Source: an uncultured Pseudomonas sp.
GTDB taxonomy: Bacteria; Pseudomonadota; Gammaproteobacteria; Pseudomonadales; Pseudomonadaceae
Assembly (NCBI RefSeq): GCF_946885885.1
Contig: NZ_CAMPHN010000098.1
Coordinates: 1-16,541, forward strand
DNA: 16,541 nt
Direction of reading: 5' to 3'
Under the pieces are notes generated by a model. The model was not told the DNA's origin. It searched no databases and worked only from the letters and a program-made list of their open reading frames with translations. The position numbers were made by a program, and so were the translations under genes. Positions 7,278 to 14,927 of the stretch are shown here, piece after piece; within the stretch, counting starts at the first letter, position 1, and the number at the start of each line of letters is the position of its first letter.

Positions 7278-9342
7278 CGCGTGGTTCCTCGAGGCTCCGG
7301 CGGGTTTGCCGCAGCCGTTTGAGGCGCCGGGTCGCGGCTGGCGTGTCGAGCATGCCGTCCACCGGCAGCGCCCAGCGCCGCCGCCAATTGGGGTGTTTAT
7401 CGCCGGGGCCGGGCAGGTTGGCTTGTTCTTCCTGGCCCAGGGCATCTTCCAGGGGCAGCAGCACCAGGGGCGCCGGGGTGCTGGCGATAAAGCCGACGCA
7501 GGCGTCGAGTTGCAGCTGCGGGTCGCGCTCGCCGGCTTGCAGTTGCCCGCTGGCGCACAACGCCTCGTGCAGCGCGGCTTTGTCGCGCTCGCGTTGTTGT
7601 CGGTCGATCCGGCTTTGCTCGCCGCTCTCATGACCCGCGGCTTGCCGCCATTGGATATCGCGCCCGCTCAGCCAGCCGCACATGCTGGGCAGATCATGGG
7701 TGGTGGTGGTGGCCAGCGCATCGTCGGGCCAGTCCTCGGGGGCGATGAAGCGCTCGTCGCGTTGTTCGAATTGCAGTACCCGCATGCCGAGGATATGGCG
7801 CTGCGCCAAGGCTTCGCGCAGGCCCTCGGGCACCGTGCCGAGATCCTCCCCGACGATCAGTGCCCTGCTGCGCCAGGATTCCAGGCAGATCAGGCGCAGC
7901 AGCTCGGTGAACGGGTAGTCGAGGTAGGCCCCCGCGCGCGAATCGCTGCCGCGGGGGAATACCCAGAGGCGCTTGAGCCCCATGATGTGGTCGATGCGCA
8001 AACCGCCGGCATGGGCGAGGTTGGCTTGCAGCATCTCGATAAAGGCGCGGTAACCGTGGCGTTGCAAACCCTCGGGGGAAAAGGCCGAAAGGCCCCAATC
8101 CTGCCCGGAGCGGTTGAGGATATCGGGCGGTGCACCGACGTTGAGGGTATGCAGGAACTCATCCTGGCGTGCCCAGGCCTGGCTGCCGGCACCGTCCGCG
8201 CCCACCGCGAGGTCGGCGATCAGGCCGATTTTCATCCCGGCCGCGCAGGCGGTGTTTTGCGCGCGGGCCAGGCAGCGGCCGATCAGCCATTGGCAGAAGG
8301 CATGGTAGTCGACTTCGCTACGGCGTTGCACGGCGAATTCCTGCACCGCCGAGTGCGCGGGGTTGCGGTATTGCGCGGGCCAGTTGCGCCAGTCGCCGGG
8401 CTGGCCGTTGGCGAGCATGTGCGCATGCAGCGCCTCGAAGCGGCAGTGTTGTTGCAGCACCTCGCCGCCTTCGCGGCGGAAACGTCGGAAATCATCGGTC
8501 AATTGCGGCGTGCTGTCGCCGAATTGCGCATACAAGGCGCGCAGCAGCGCGTGCCTGGCGCTGGCCACCGCCGGCCAATCGATCAGCGACAGCCCCTCGA
8601 GCCGCCCCCACTCGTGTTCCAGGGCGCAGGCCTTGAGTGCGACGCCGACGGCCTGCTCGCCGAGGATCGACCCGGGCGCGGCATAGAGCACGTTGAACAG
8701 CAGGCGGCTGGAGGGCGAGTAGGGACTGTAGATATCCCGATTGGCGGCGAACATCGCATGGGTGGGGCTAATGGCCAGGGCGTCGGCGCCTTTGTCCGCG
8801 GCATTGCGCGCCAGGATTTCCAGCGCCTTGCTGTCGCCGAGGCCGCCGTCGCCCGCGCGGCGCAATGCATACAGCTGCGCGGTAAGGCCCCAGGCGTAAC
8901 GGCGCCCGGTGAGGTCGGCCACGCTTTGACAGGTCGGCGGCGCGACGGCCAGGTTCAGTTGTTGACCGCCGATCAGCAGTTTGTGATAGCCGCAACGTTC
9001 GATCGGCGGCAGGCGGGCGGCATGATCGAGACGGCCATCGATGCGTTCGCCGCCTTCGCAGATCAACAGAAAAGGCGTATCGGGCTGAAAATGCCGGCTG
9101 AGGATAAGCGTCTGCTCGCGTTCCAGCGTGAGCAGCGCCGGCAAGGGTGCATGGCGCTTTCGCTCCTCGATCAGGGCGAGGCTTTCGGCGATTTGTCGAA
9201 TGCTCCCGGCGCGGTGGCCGAGGGCTTCGAGCAAAGCGCGTTGCGCGGGCACGGCGACATGTTGAGCGCGGCCATCCGCGTCGGTCCAGCCGACGTTCAG
9301 GCCAGCGGCGCGGGCTAGCTTTGCCAGTGCGGCGTCGCTCAC
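7270..9342 (-). CDS. malQ: 4-alpha-glucanotransferase MalQ (GH77)
   Basis: Protein of 690 residues, the long bacterial MalQ form (E. coli MalQ is of similar size). It transfers alpha-1,4-glucan segments between maltodextrins, lengthening short chains so that GlgX, TreY or phosphorylase can use them. Seen: N-terminal accessory region about 1-140, then the GH77 barrel from WGLTAQLYALR (151-161); nucleophile Asp451 in GGLRIDHIMGLKR, acid/base Glu499 in IVGEDLGTVP, Asp550 in TTTHDLPS, and the C-terminal NLPGPGDKHPNWRRR (642-656). The frame extends upstream to 9459, but the chosen GTG at 9342 forms a GTGA overlap with the treZ stop and has GGAGAG six bases upstream, giving the family's expected N-terminus. 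Expression is probably coupled to treZ. Confidence 0.96.
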   Translation of the reverse strand: MSDAALAKLARAAGLNVGWTDADGRAQHVAVPAQRALLEALGHRAGSIRQIAESLALIEERKRHAPLPALLTLEREQTLILSRHFQPDTPFLLICEGGERIDGRLDHAARLPPIERCGYHKLLIGGQQLNLAVAPPTCQSVADLTGRRYAWGLTAQLYALRRAGDGGLGDSKALEILARNAADKGADALAISPTHAMFAANRDIYSPYSPSSRLLFNVLYAAPGSILGEQAVGVALKACALEHEWGRLEGLSLIDWPAVASARHALLRALYAQFGDSTPQLTDDFRRFRREGGEVLQQHCRFEALHAHMLANGQPGDWRNWPAQYRNPAHSAVQEFAVQRRSEVDYHAFCQWLIGRCLARAQNTACAAGMKIGLIADLAVGADGAGSQAWARQDEFLHTLNVGAPPDILNRSGQDWGLSAFSPEGLQRHGYRAFIEMLQANLAHAGGLRIDHIMGLKRLWVFPRGSDSRAGAYLDYPFTELLRLICLESWRSRALIVGEDLGTVPEGLREALAQRHILGMRVLQFEQRDERFIAPEDWPDDALATTTTHDLPSMCGWLSGRDIQWRQAAGHESGEQSRIDRQQRERDKAALHEALCASGQLQAGERDPQLQLDACVGFIASTPAPLVLLPLEDALGQEEQANLPGPGDKHPNWRRRWALPVDGMLDTPAATRRLKRLRQTRRSLEEPRDD

Positions 9343-11108
9343 GGCCGACTCTCCAGGCTTACGGCGATGCTGCGCGGTGCGAGCGTGCCCTGGGCGAAGC
9401 GGCCGAGGTCCAGGCCCCGGCTGAATAGCAGGCGCGCGTCCGGGGCGAGCGTCTCGCAACGCACCATCGTATCGCTGAGGTTGAGGTCGATACGCAGCAG
9501 GTTACCGTCGCCCAGGCGCCAGACGGCGGCAAGCGCGCCCTCGGCGAAGATGCTCAGGCGTTCCGAGTGCGTACCGGGTAGGCGAGGGACCAGGTGTTCG
9601 CGGCGCAGCTTCAGCAACTCCTGGTAATAGTCTCGCCAGGCCTGCTGCTCGGGGTGTCGTTGCGGCGCGAATACGACCTGGGAGTCGGTGAAACTGCTCA
9701 GCGCGTTGGGATCGGGGATTCGCTCGCGCTGCGCCGGGTCGGCGAACTCGGCGAATTCGCTGAACTCGTTACGCCGTCCCTCGCGTACCGCGCTGGCCAG
9801 CGGGTCGCGGTAATCGGTGAAGTACAGGAAAGGCTGTCTGGCGCCCCAGTCCTCGCCCATGAACAGCAGCGGCACCATGGGGCACAGCAGCAGCAAGGCG
9901 ATGGCGGCCTTGAGCGCATCCTCGTCGGCAAGTTCGATCAAACGCTCGCCGAACGCACGGTTGCCGACCTGGTCGTGGTTCTGCAAGAACAGCACGAAGG
10001 CGGTCGGCGGCAGGTGCGCGCTGGGTTCTCCGCGCGCATGGCCATGGCGGTTGGGCTGTCCCTGGTAAACGAAACCCTCCGTCAGGCAGCGCAGCAGTTT
10101 ATGCGTGGGATCTTCGGCGAAATCCGCGTAATAACCTTGGCGCTCGCCGGTGAGCAGCACATGCAGGGCGTTATGCCCGTCGTCGTTCCATTGTGCGACG
10201 TAGCCCTGGTTCAACAGGCTCGCGGTATTGTCCTCATTCTCCAAAACCAGGTGCACCTGGCGATTGGTGCCGACCGCGTTGTGCACCCGCTCGGCCAACT
10301 CGACGAGAAAGCCTTTATCCGGGATGGCGTGTACCGCATCGAGGCGCAGGCCGTCGACGCGGTAATCGAGCACCCACATCAGGGCGTTTTCGCAGAAGAA
10401 ATTCCGCACCTGCGGACGCTGGAAATCGATCGACGGTCCCCAGGGCGTCTGCCCCTCTTCATAGAAGAAAGCCTGGGCGTAGTGCCCCAGATAATTGCCC
10501 TCGGGGCCGAAGTGGTTGTAGACCACATCGACCAGCACCATCAGGCCCAGACCGTGCGCCTTGTCGATCAGGCGTTTCAGCTGGGCGGGCGTGCCGTAGG
10601 CGCTGGAGGGAGCGAACGGCAGCACGCCGTCGTAGCCCCAGTTGCGCCGTCCGGGAAACTCGCCCAGGGGCATCAGTTCGATGGCGGTAACGCCGAGCTC
10701 GACCAGGCTCGGCAAAAACGCCTCGACGGCGCTGAACCCGCCGAACAGGCCCACGTGCAGTTCGTAAATCACCGCCTCGTGCCAGGGCCGCCCTTGCCAG
10801 TCAGGCGTTTGCCAGCGGTAAGCCTGGTGGTCGACCAATTGGCTCGGCCCGTACACCCCCTCGATTTGCGCCCGCGAGGCGGGATCCGGCACCAACTGGC
10901 TTTGATCGATCAGAAAGCGGTAGGTCGCACCTGTAGCGCATTCCAGACGCGCACTGAACCAGCCGTCCTCTTCGGCGTGCATCGCATGGGGCAGGCCATC
11001 GCTGAACACCACCGCGACCTGCGTGGCATTCGGCGCCCACAGGGAAAAGCACGCGGTTCGTTCGTTTTCGCGCAATGCGCCGTGCTTGTATTCGACCGGC
11101 GTAATCAA
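9339..11108 (-). CDS. treZ: Maltooligosyl trehalose trehalohydrolase TreZ, TTG start
   Basis: Protein of 589 residues, as expected for TreZ. It hydrolyses the alpha-1,4 bond next to the terminal trehalose of maltooligosyl trehalose, releasing free trehalose. Seen: N-terminal CBM48-like domain (CFSLWAPNATQVAVVF, 20-35), family stretch WHEAVIYELHVGLF (109-122), region I DVVYNHFGPEGNYL (194-207), region II LRLDAVH with nucleophile Asp257, region III LVLENEDN with Glu290, and region IV FLQNHDQVGNRA with His378-Asp379. The frame is open far upstream inside glgA. No ATG or GTG fits the conserved N-terminus; a TTG at 11108 does, overlapping the glgA stop as TTGA and preceded by GGAGG at 11116-11120. 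It lies between glgA and malQ in the operon and ends in a GTGA overlap with malQ. Confidence 0.95.
   Translation of the reverse strand: MITPVEYKHGALRENERTACFSLWAPNATQVAVVFSDGLPHAMHAEEDGWFSARLECATGATYRFLIDQSQLVPDPASRAQIEGVYGPSQLVDHQAYRWQTPDWQGRPWHEAVIYELHVGLFGGFSAVEAFLPSLVELGVTAIELMPLGEFPGRRNWGYDGVLPFAPSSAYGTPAQLKRLIDKAHGLGLMVLVDVVYNHFGPEGNYLGHYAQAFFYEEGQTPWGPSIDFQRPQVRNFFCENALMWVLDYRVDGLRLDAVHAIPDKGFLVELAERVHNAVGTNRQVHLVLENEDNTASLLNQGYVAQWNDDGHNALHVLLTGERQGYYADFAEDPTHKLLRCLTEGFVYQGQPNRHGHARGEPSAHLPPTAFVLFLQNHDQVGNRAFGERLIELADEDALKAAIALLLLCPMVPLLFMGEDWGARQPFLYFTDYRDPLASAVREGRRNEFSEFAEFADPAQRERIPDPNALSSFTDSQVVFAPQRHPEQQAWRDYYQELLKLRREHLVPRLPGTHSERLSIFAEGALAAVWRLGDGNLLRIDLNLSDTMVRCETLAPDARLLFSRGLDLGRFAQGTLAPRSIAVSLESRP
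9349..9354 (-). promoter_or_regulatory. Ribosome binding site deciding the malQ GTG start
   Basis: On the minus strand GGAGAG sits six bases before the GTG at 9342, inside the last codons of treZ. Together with the GTGA overlap it selects this start over the longer in-frame extension. Confidence 0.7.
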
Positions 11109-12661
11109 ATGACCCCCTCCGCCAGTGCCTTCGCGGCGCCGGCGTGCGCGTGCGGCAATACCAGTTTGCGGTAGAGCTGGTCGTACGGTTGCGCGGCCTG
11201 ATGCCAATGAAGCGGTGTGGTCATGGCCTGGCAGCGCATGGCACTGAGCAGCTCGGGATGCTCGAACACATTCAGTGCGCGCCGGATAGCCTGCAGGTAA
11301 CTGGACCGGCTGGCTTCGTCGAAGAGGAAACCGTTCACCCCGTCTTCGATGGTGTCGGCCAGGCCGCCGGTGCGGCGGGCAATCGGCAGGGAGCCGAAAC
11401 GCTGCGCGTACATCTGGCTGAGGCCGCATGGCTCGAAGCGCGAGGGCATCAGCAAAAAGTCGCTGGCGGCGAATAGGCGCCGCGCATCGGTTTCGTTGAA
11501 ACCGATGCGCACGCCTATGCGTCCGGGGTGACGCTGGGCCAGGCCGCTCATGGTCGCTTCCAGTTCGGGTTCGCCACGGCCGATGACGGCGAGCCGGCCG
11601 CCCGCTTCGACGATGGTTTCGGCGACAGCCAGGGTGAGGTCGATGCCTTTTTGCTCGACCAGGCGCGAGACCACCGCGAACAGCGGACCGGGATCGCAAT
11701 CCAGGCCGAACAGTCGTTCCACGTAGGCGGCGTTGGCCCGTTTGCCTTGCCAGCGCTGAGCGCAGAAACCTTCGATCAGATGCGGGTCGCTGGCGGGGTT
11801 CCAACTGTCGTCGATGCCGTTGGCGATCCCGCTCAAACGACCCTCGGTGACCATGCACCTGAGCAGCCCATCGAGCCCGCAGCCGAAATCGGCGGTGGTG
11901 ATCTCGCGGGCATAGGTCTGGCTGACCGTGGTGACATGGCTGGCGTAAGCGATGCCGGCTTTCATAAAAGACAGCTTGCCGTAGAACTCCATATTGGCCC
12001 GGGCGCCGCTCAACGCTTCCTCGGGCAGGCCCAGTTCCGGCGAGCGACGCGCGTCGCACAGACCTTGATAAGCCAAGTTGTGAATGGTGAAGACGCTCGG
12101 CGTGCGCAGCCCGCGCCAGACCATATAAGCGGGTGCCAAGCCACTGGGCCAATCGTTGGCGTGCACCAGCTCCGGGCGCCATTGCATACCGGCGTTGCCG
12201 GCGGCGATCTCCGCGGCGGCCAACCCCAACCGGGCGAAACGAATGGGGTTGTCGGGCCAGTCGCGGTTCTCGGTGTCGGTATAGGGAGAGCCATCGCGCT
12301 CATAGAGCGCGGGGCAAAGAATCACATAAACGATCAAGCCGTCTCTGAGATCCATCCGGCCGATACGGCAGGCGGGCAGGGCGGCATGGCCGGCGATACG
12401 GCCGATTATGCGAATGCGGTTGTCGCTGGCCAGCACCTGCGGATAACCGGGGATCAGTACGCGAATATCGTGGTACGCCGAAAGCGCCCTCGGCAGGGCG
12501 GCGGACACATCGCCGAGCCCGCCGACCTTTACCAGGTCGGCGAACTCGGAGGTCACATAAAGGATTTTTTTCTTGTTGCTATTGATGTGTTCCAAGAGCT
12601 GCGGTCTGGCTGTTAGAAAGTCCAGATCGTCTAATTGAGCCGGAGCTCCAAGATTTCCCAT
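11105..12661 (-). CDS. glgA: Glycogen synthase GlgA (GT5)
   Basis: Protein of 518 residues. It adds glucose from ADP-glucose to the non-reducing end of alpha-1,4-glucan. Seen: sugar-nucleotide loop KVGGLGDVSAALPRAL (45-60, with Val where many homologues have Thr), VHANDWPSG (167-174), FTIHNLAYQG (191-200), NGIDDSWNP (281-289), SRLVEQKGIDL (332-342), and the C-terminal EPCGLSQMYAQRFGSLP (410-426) followed by RRTGGLADT, with Glu410 matching the catalytic Glu of E. coli GlgA. About 32 residues precede the core, longer than E. coli GlgA; the start at 12661 is supported by GGAGG five bases upstream, and no better internal start is seen. It is the first gene of the operon, so the promoter should lie in 12662-12942. 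No glgC is visible in the window, so the source of ADP-glucose is not shown. Confidence 0.96.
   Translation of the reverse strand: MGNLGAPAQLDDLDFLTARPQLLEHINSNKKKILYVTSEFADLVKVGGLGDVSAALPRALSAYHDIRVLIPGYPQVLASDNRIRIIGRIAGHAALPACRIGRMDLRDGLIVYVILCPALYERDGSPYTDTENRDWPDNPIRFARLGLAAAEIAAGNAGMQWRPELVHANDWPSGLAPAYMVWRGLRTPSVFTIHNLAYQGLCDARRSPELGLPEEALSGARANMEFYGKLSFMKAGIAYASHVTTVSQTYAREITTADFGCGLDGLLRCMVTEGRLSGIANGIDDSWNPASDPHLIEGFCAQRWQGKRANAAYVERLFGLDCDPGPLFAVVSRLVEQKGIDLTLAVAETIVEAGGRLAVIGRGEPELEATMSGLAQRHPGRIGVRIGFNETDARRLFAASDFLLMPSRFEPCGLSQMYAQRFGSLPIARRTGGLADTIEDGVNGFLFDEASRSSYLQAIRRALNVFEHPELLSAMRCQAMTTPLHWHQAAQPYDQLYRKLVLPHAHAGAAKALAEGVI
11116..11120 (-). promoter_or_regulatory. Ribosome binding site deciding the treZ TTG start
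   Basis: GGAGG, continuing into a G run, lies seven bases before the TTG at 11108 and inside the final codons of glgA. No ATG or GTG occurs in frame near the conserved TreZ N-terminus, so this site is the main support for a TTG start. Confidence 0.7.
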
Positions 12662-12942
12662 ACCATCCTCCGGTGATGCTTCCTGGCAGGGCAAGGCAAC
12701 CCCGCACACTCAATGGCAAGCCGTTAAGCGACTCCGTGGTTTGCGAGCTGATGTACAAGCTGGCGTTTTATTGAAGCCTCCGAGGAATCCAGACCGACCC
12801 TGGATTTGGAAAGTTTCACCTTTTTTATTAAGTGATGGCGCCGCTAACAGCACTGAAAAAACCTCTGAACCCAGGGCTCGATAGCCTTTCAAACTCCCCG
12901 TGATCAGTGCGCTGGCAGCAAGTGAAAAACAGGAGTGGCGGA
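12662..12942. promoter_or_regulatory. Divergent glgA / CinA-like intergenic region
   Basis: This 281-bp stretch separates the divergent starts of glgA (12661, minus) and the CinA-like gene (12943, plus) and should hold both promoters. It is more AT-rich than the flanking genes around 12811-12835. On the minus strand a CACTTAATAAAA stretch near 12822-12834 is a weak candidate -10 region, loosely like the stationary-phase sigma -10 (CTATACTTAA). I recall the homologous P. aeruginosa cluster as RpoS-dependent, but the match here is partial and no clear -35 was identified. Confidence 0.4.
12786..12806. promoter_or_regulatory. Hairpin in the glgA leader region
   Basis: A perfect 7-bp inverted repeat (AATCCAG/CTGGATT) with a 7-base loop, about 125 bp upstream of the glgA start. 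No T tract follows on either strand close enough for a terminator. It could be an operator or an mRNA leader structure; nothing further can be said. Confidence 0.35.
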
Positions 12943-13428
12943 ATGCGCGGTATCGAGCGGACGGTCGATTTTCTAAAGCGAAACAATCTGGTCATGACCA
13001 CCGCGGAATCGGCCACCGCGGGGTTGATCGCCGCGATGGTCGCCGATGTCCCCGGCTGCGCCGAGGCGTTCGATAGTGGCTTCGTGGCCTATTCGGTGGC
13101 GGCGAAAAAGTCTCTCTTGGGCGTTAACCCGCAAATCATCGAAACCTTCGGTTTGACCAGCGAAGAAGTGGCCGGCGAAATGGCCCGGGGCGCACTGGCG
13201 CGCAGTGTTGCGACTATCGCCCTGGCCAATACCGGTATGGCGGCGGCGGACGACGAGTTGGATGGCGTTATGTGTTTCGCCTGCGCGATGGAAGTTCGCG
13301 GGCATATACAAGTGGTCAGTGAAACCATCAAATTCGAAGGCGAGCGCAACAAGGTCAGGATCGCTGCCGCGCGTCATGCCTTGTTGCACTTGCCCGAATA
13401 CTACGAACGCCTCAATGGCTCTGAGTAG
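12943..13428 (+). CDS. CinA C-terminal-domain (PncC-like) protein, atypical active site
   Basis: Protein of 161 residues, a stand-alone CinA C-terminal domain. Family role: nicotinamide-nucleotide amidohydrolase (PncC), recycling NMN to NaMN. Seen: TTAESATAGLIAA (19-31) in place of the usual TAESCTGG, with the catalytic-type Ser23 retained; FDSGFVAYSVAAKKSLLGV (43-61) matching the family's Tyr and Lys positions; and FEGERNKVR (131-139) keeping the late Arg. The glycine loop normally reading GIAGPxGG is replaced by TGMAAADDELDG (97-108) and shortened. Activity is therefore doubtful; it may resemble inactive paralogues such as E. coli YdeJ. The start at 12943 has AGGAG seven bases upstream; an earlier in-frame GTG at 12907 lacks this. 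It is divergent from glgA and ends 18 bp before repeat copy 1. Confidence 0.88.
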   Translation: MRGIERTVDFLKRNNLVMTTAESATAGLIAAMVADVPGCAEAFDSGFVAYSVAAKKSLLGVNPQIIETFGLTSEEVAGEMARGALARSVATIALANTGMAAADDELDGVMCFACAMEVRGHIQVVSETIKFEGERNKVRIAAARHALLHLPEYYERLNGSE

Positions 13429-13446
13429 AGGCGTTGCCGGGTGGAA

Positions 13447-13607
13447 CTAGCAGGCCGTTGAAAAACTACCTGCGTTGGCAATACTGCGTTAAAAACGGCC
13501 TCAAAATGCTCATTTACAGCAGTAAACTGCGCTTTTTCGGCCGTTTTTGTGGGGACGCCTAGTCCTTGTCTTGCCTGCCTCGTCTACGTTTTTCAATGGC
13601 CTGCTAG
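13447..13607. repeat. Palindromic MITE-like repeat, copy 1 (complete)
   Basis: A 161-bp element. Its outer 20-bp ends are inverted repeats with one mismatch (CTAGCAGGCCGTTGAAAAAC on the left; the right reads CTAGCAGGCCATTGAAAAAC in reverse complement). Inside, a perfect 10-bp inverted repeat (AAAAACGGCC at 13491-13500, GGCCGTTTTT at 13539-13548) brackets the core AATGCTCATTTACAGC. There is no coding capacity. CTAG flanks both sides, consistent with either a 4-bp target duplication or the element's own ends. It fills the gap between the CinA-like gene and the convergent 152-residue gene, whose TAG stop lies in the right-hand CTAG, and could act as a bidirectional terminator. Confidence 0.9.
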
Positions 13608-14062
13608 AAGGACCAGTTGCGTTTGATGATCTCTATGCTCAAGCCGCTACCCATGCCATGAAAAAGCTCTTGGGAAAACTCGATATAAAGCGTGTTTTCG
13701 TCTTCATGGCACTGCAGTAGCGACAGGCTTATGTCCGCGGGAGCGAGCGGTTCGGCGCCGTTACCCGCACAATCGTCCGTGCAATTGCGCTGATCGAGCA
13801 GCGGAAAGCTAGCCTGCGCCTGGCAGGTGGCGTACCCGCGTCCCGCCGAATAAGCCGAACTGAACTCGTTACGATGAGGGAAGTATTCGATATCTTCTTT
13901 TAATATCGATGCCGTGGTTTGCTTGCTATATAAAGCGATAGTGCTGATTAATGTGGCGGTACTTATAAATGCGATGAAGCCACATAACAGAATACTCAAG
14001 CGTTGTTCGCGTTCGGTCCAACTCCATTCGCCGAAAAAATATTTATATGTGCTAATTTCCAT
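13604..14062 (-). CDS. Hypothetical single-pass membrane protein with Cys-containing exported domain
   Basis: Protein of 152 residues that I do not recognise. Seen: a short N-terminal region rich in aromatic residues (MEISTYKYFFGEWSW), one clear hydrophobic segment at about residues 23-46, then roughly 105 polar residues containing Cys80, Cys94, Cys98 and Cys118, which could form two disulfides if the domain is periplasmic. The layout suggests a signal-anchored, pseudopilin-like or small membrane-tethered protein, but no prepilin cleavage motif is apparent. The start at 14062 has GGAGAGGAAT directly before the ATG. The stop codon TAG lies in the terminal CTAG of repeat copy 1. Base composition is more AT-rich than in the glg operon, suggesting separate origin. 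Confidence 0.7.
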   Translation of the reverse strand: MEISTYKYFFGEWSWTEREQRLSILLCGFIAFISTATLISTIALYSKQTTASILKEDIEYFPHRNEFSSAYSAGRGYATCQAQASFPLLDQRNCTDDCAGNGAEPLAPADISLSLLQCHEDENTLYIEFSQELFHGMGSGLSIEIIKRNWSF

Positions 14063-14214
14063 ATTCCTCTCCTGCCATGGAGCAGCTATTCAGTGCTGAC
14101 CGATAGTACTTCGCGGGTCTATCGCAATAGCGCTTCGTCCGTAAATCGACCCCTTTCAAGAAAAACCACATGGCAGGTGTGTCAATTGATGTTGTCTAGT
14201 GCCCTGATCTCATC

Positions 14215-14502
14215 TTATGAACCTCTTAGTTTTAATAGAGGTTTCTTCGAATATGTGGGTAGCGTATCCGTGCAGCAAGGCTGAATAGCCGCACGACATG
14301 ACAATGCTCCTTTTTCGCTGAGTAGATCAAGCCTTATCAAGCGCACGATCTCTTTGAGAGTGAGACTTCGATCAACTACTCGCTTAAATTCTGCGCCGTT
14401 GCGCAGGCTGATAGCCAGCACCGAGCTACCGTCTGGTCTGCCCGTGCTTGACACCTCGCACTCGCAAAGGTCGCTCAAGATACTGCCTAAGTCGGTTGTC
14501 AT
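14215..14502 (-). CDS. DUF3509-like small protein with extra C-terminal tail
   Basis: Protein of 95 residues from the preferred start. The stretch GRPDGSSVLAISLRNG, then VVDRSLTLKEIVRLIRLDLL, resembles the DUF3509 pattern (RPDGS, a strand pair, a basic helix ending in IRxDLxxExG), a short soluble Pseudomonas family of unknown function. About 27 residues follow the domain, including Cys-rich SCRAAIQPCCTD and a basic end; DUF3509 proteins usually stop near the helix, so this tail may reflect a late frameshift or lost stop. The start at 14502 (MTTDLG) has GAGG about ten bases upstream; a longer form to 14544 is possible. It lies 152 bp upstream of the membrane-protein gene on the same strand, in AT-richer DNA between repeat copies 1 and 2. 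Confidence 0.5.
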   Translation of the reverse strand: MTTDLGSILSDLCECEVSSTGRPDGSSVLAISLRNGAEFKRVVDRSLTLKEIVRLIRLDLLSEKGALSCRAAIQPCCTDTLPTYSKKPLLKLRGS

Positions 14503-14748
14503 GCTTCCATGCCTCAGGCTGCGTAGGTTAGAAAGTAGCTGCAAAAAGCCAAGACACCAATCGCTCCGACAAACGGCATGTTTCGCAATTAAAATGCCAT
14601 TACTTTTTTGCTTTGGTTATATGCATATGCCTGCTTTGTACGTTCTCTGCATAGTTCTGCGTAGTTGGGCAGGTAGTGTCCAATTGTATGTAGTCTGAGC
14701 ATCTTTTAATCCATCACTAAAGTTCAGTTGCCGAGATCAGGTATTTCA
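14503..14748. other. AT-rich non-coding stretch
   Basis: This 246-bp stretch between the DUF3509-like gene and repeat copy 2 shows no convincing gene; the plus-strand open frame here has no family features. It is visibly AT-richer than its surroundings and contains the perfect 10-bp palindrome ATATGCATAT at 14619-14628. It presumably carries the promoter for the minus-strand gene, but I cannot place it. Confidence 0.5.
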
Positions 14749-14927
14749 CTAGCAGGCTGTTGAAAAACTACCTGCGTTGCCATCGCGGCGTTAAAAGCAG
14801 GCTCGGGCGCGAGTCCGATCAAAATGCTCATTTACAGCTCGTAAACTCGCGTGCGAGCCCAGTCCGTTTTTCGCCTGTTTTTGCCTTGCGCTGGCTGCCT
14901 CGCCAACGTTTTTCAACGGCCTGCTAG
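14749..14927. repeat. Palindromic MITE-like repeat, copy 2 (complete)
   Basis: A 179-bp element of the same family as copy 1. Left end CTAGCAGGCTGTTGAAAAAC and right end (reverse complement) CTAGCAGGCCGTTGAAAAAC differ at one base. It shares the left-arm CTACCTGCGTTG block and the core AATGCTCATTTACAGC with copy 1. An inner stem of 14 bp with two mismatches pairs 14801-14814 with 14845-14858. It differs from copy 1 by an 18-bp length difference, mainly in the inner stem region. CTAG flanks both sides. No coding capacity. It stands between the AT-rich segment and the nnrS upstream region. Confidence 0.9.

Noticed and set aside
5229..7322. Very long plus-strand open frames antisense to treY, malQ (7228-9318), treZ (9594-11174) and glgA (11528-12616)
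   Set aside because: They mirror well-identified genes, start without ribosome sites, and have compositions typical of antisense frames in GC-rich DNA. No family motifs.
12710..12892. Possible 60-residue leader peptide upstream of glgA on the minus strand
   Set aside because: No ribosome site, no attenuator-like codon run and no family features.
13447..14927. CRISPR-like array of repeats
   Set aside because: Only two full copies here, far apart, palindromic, with genes between and no regular spacers.
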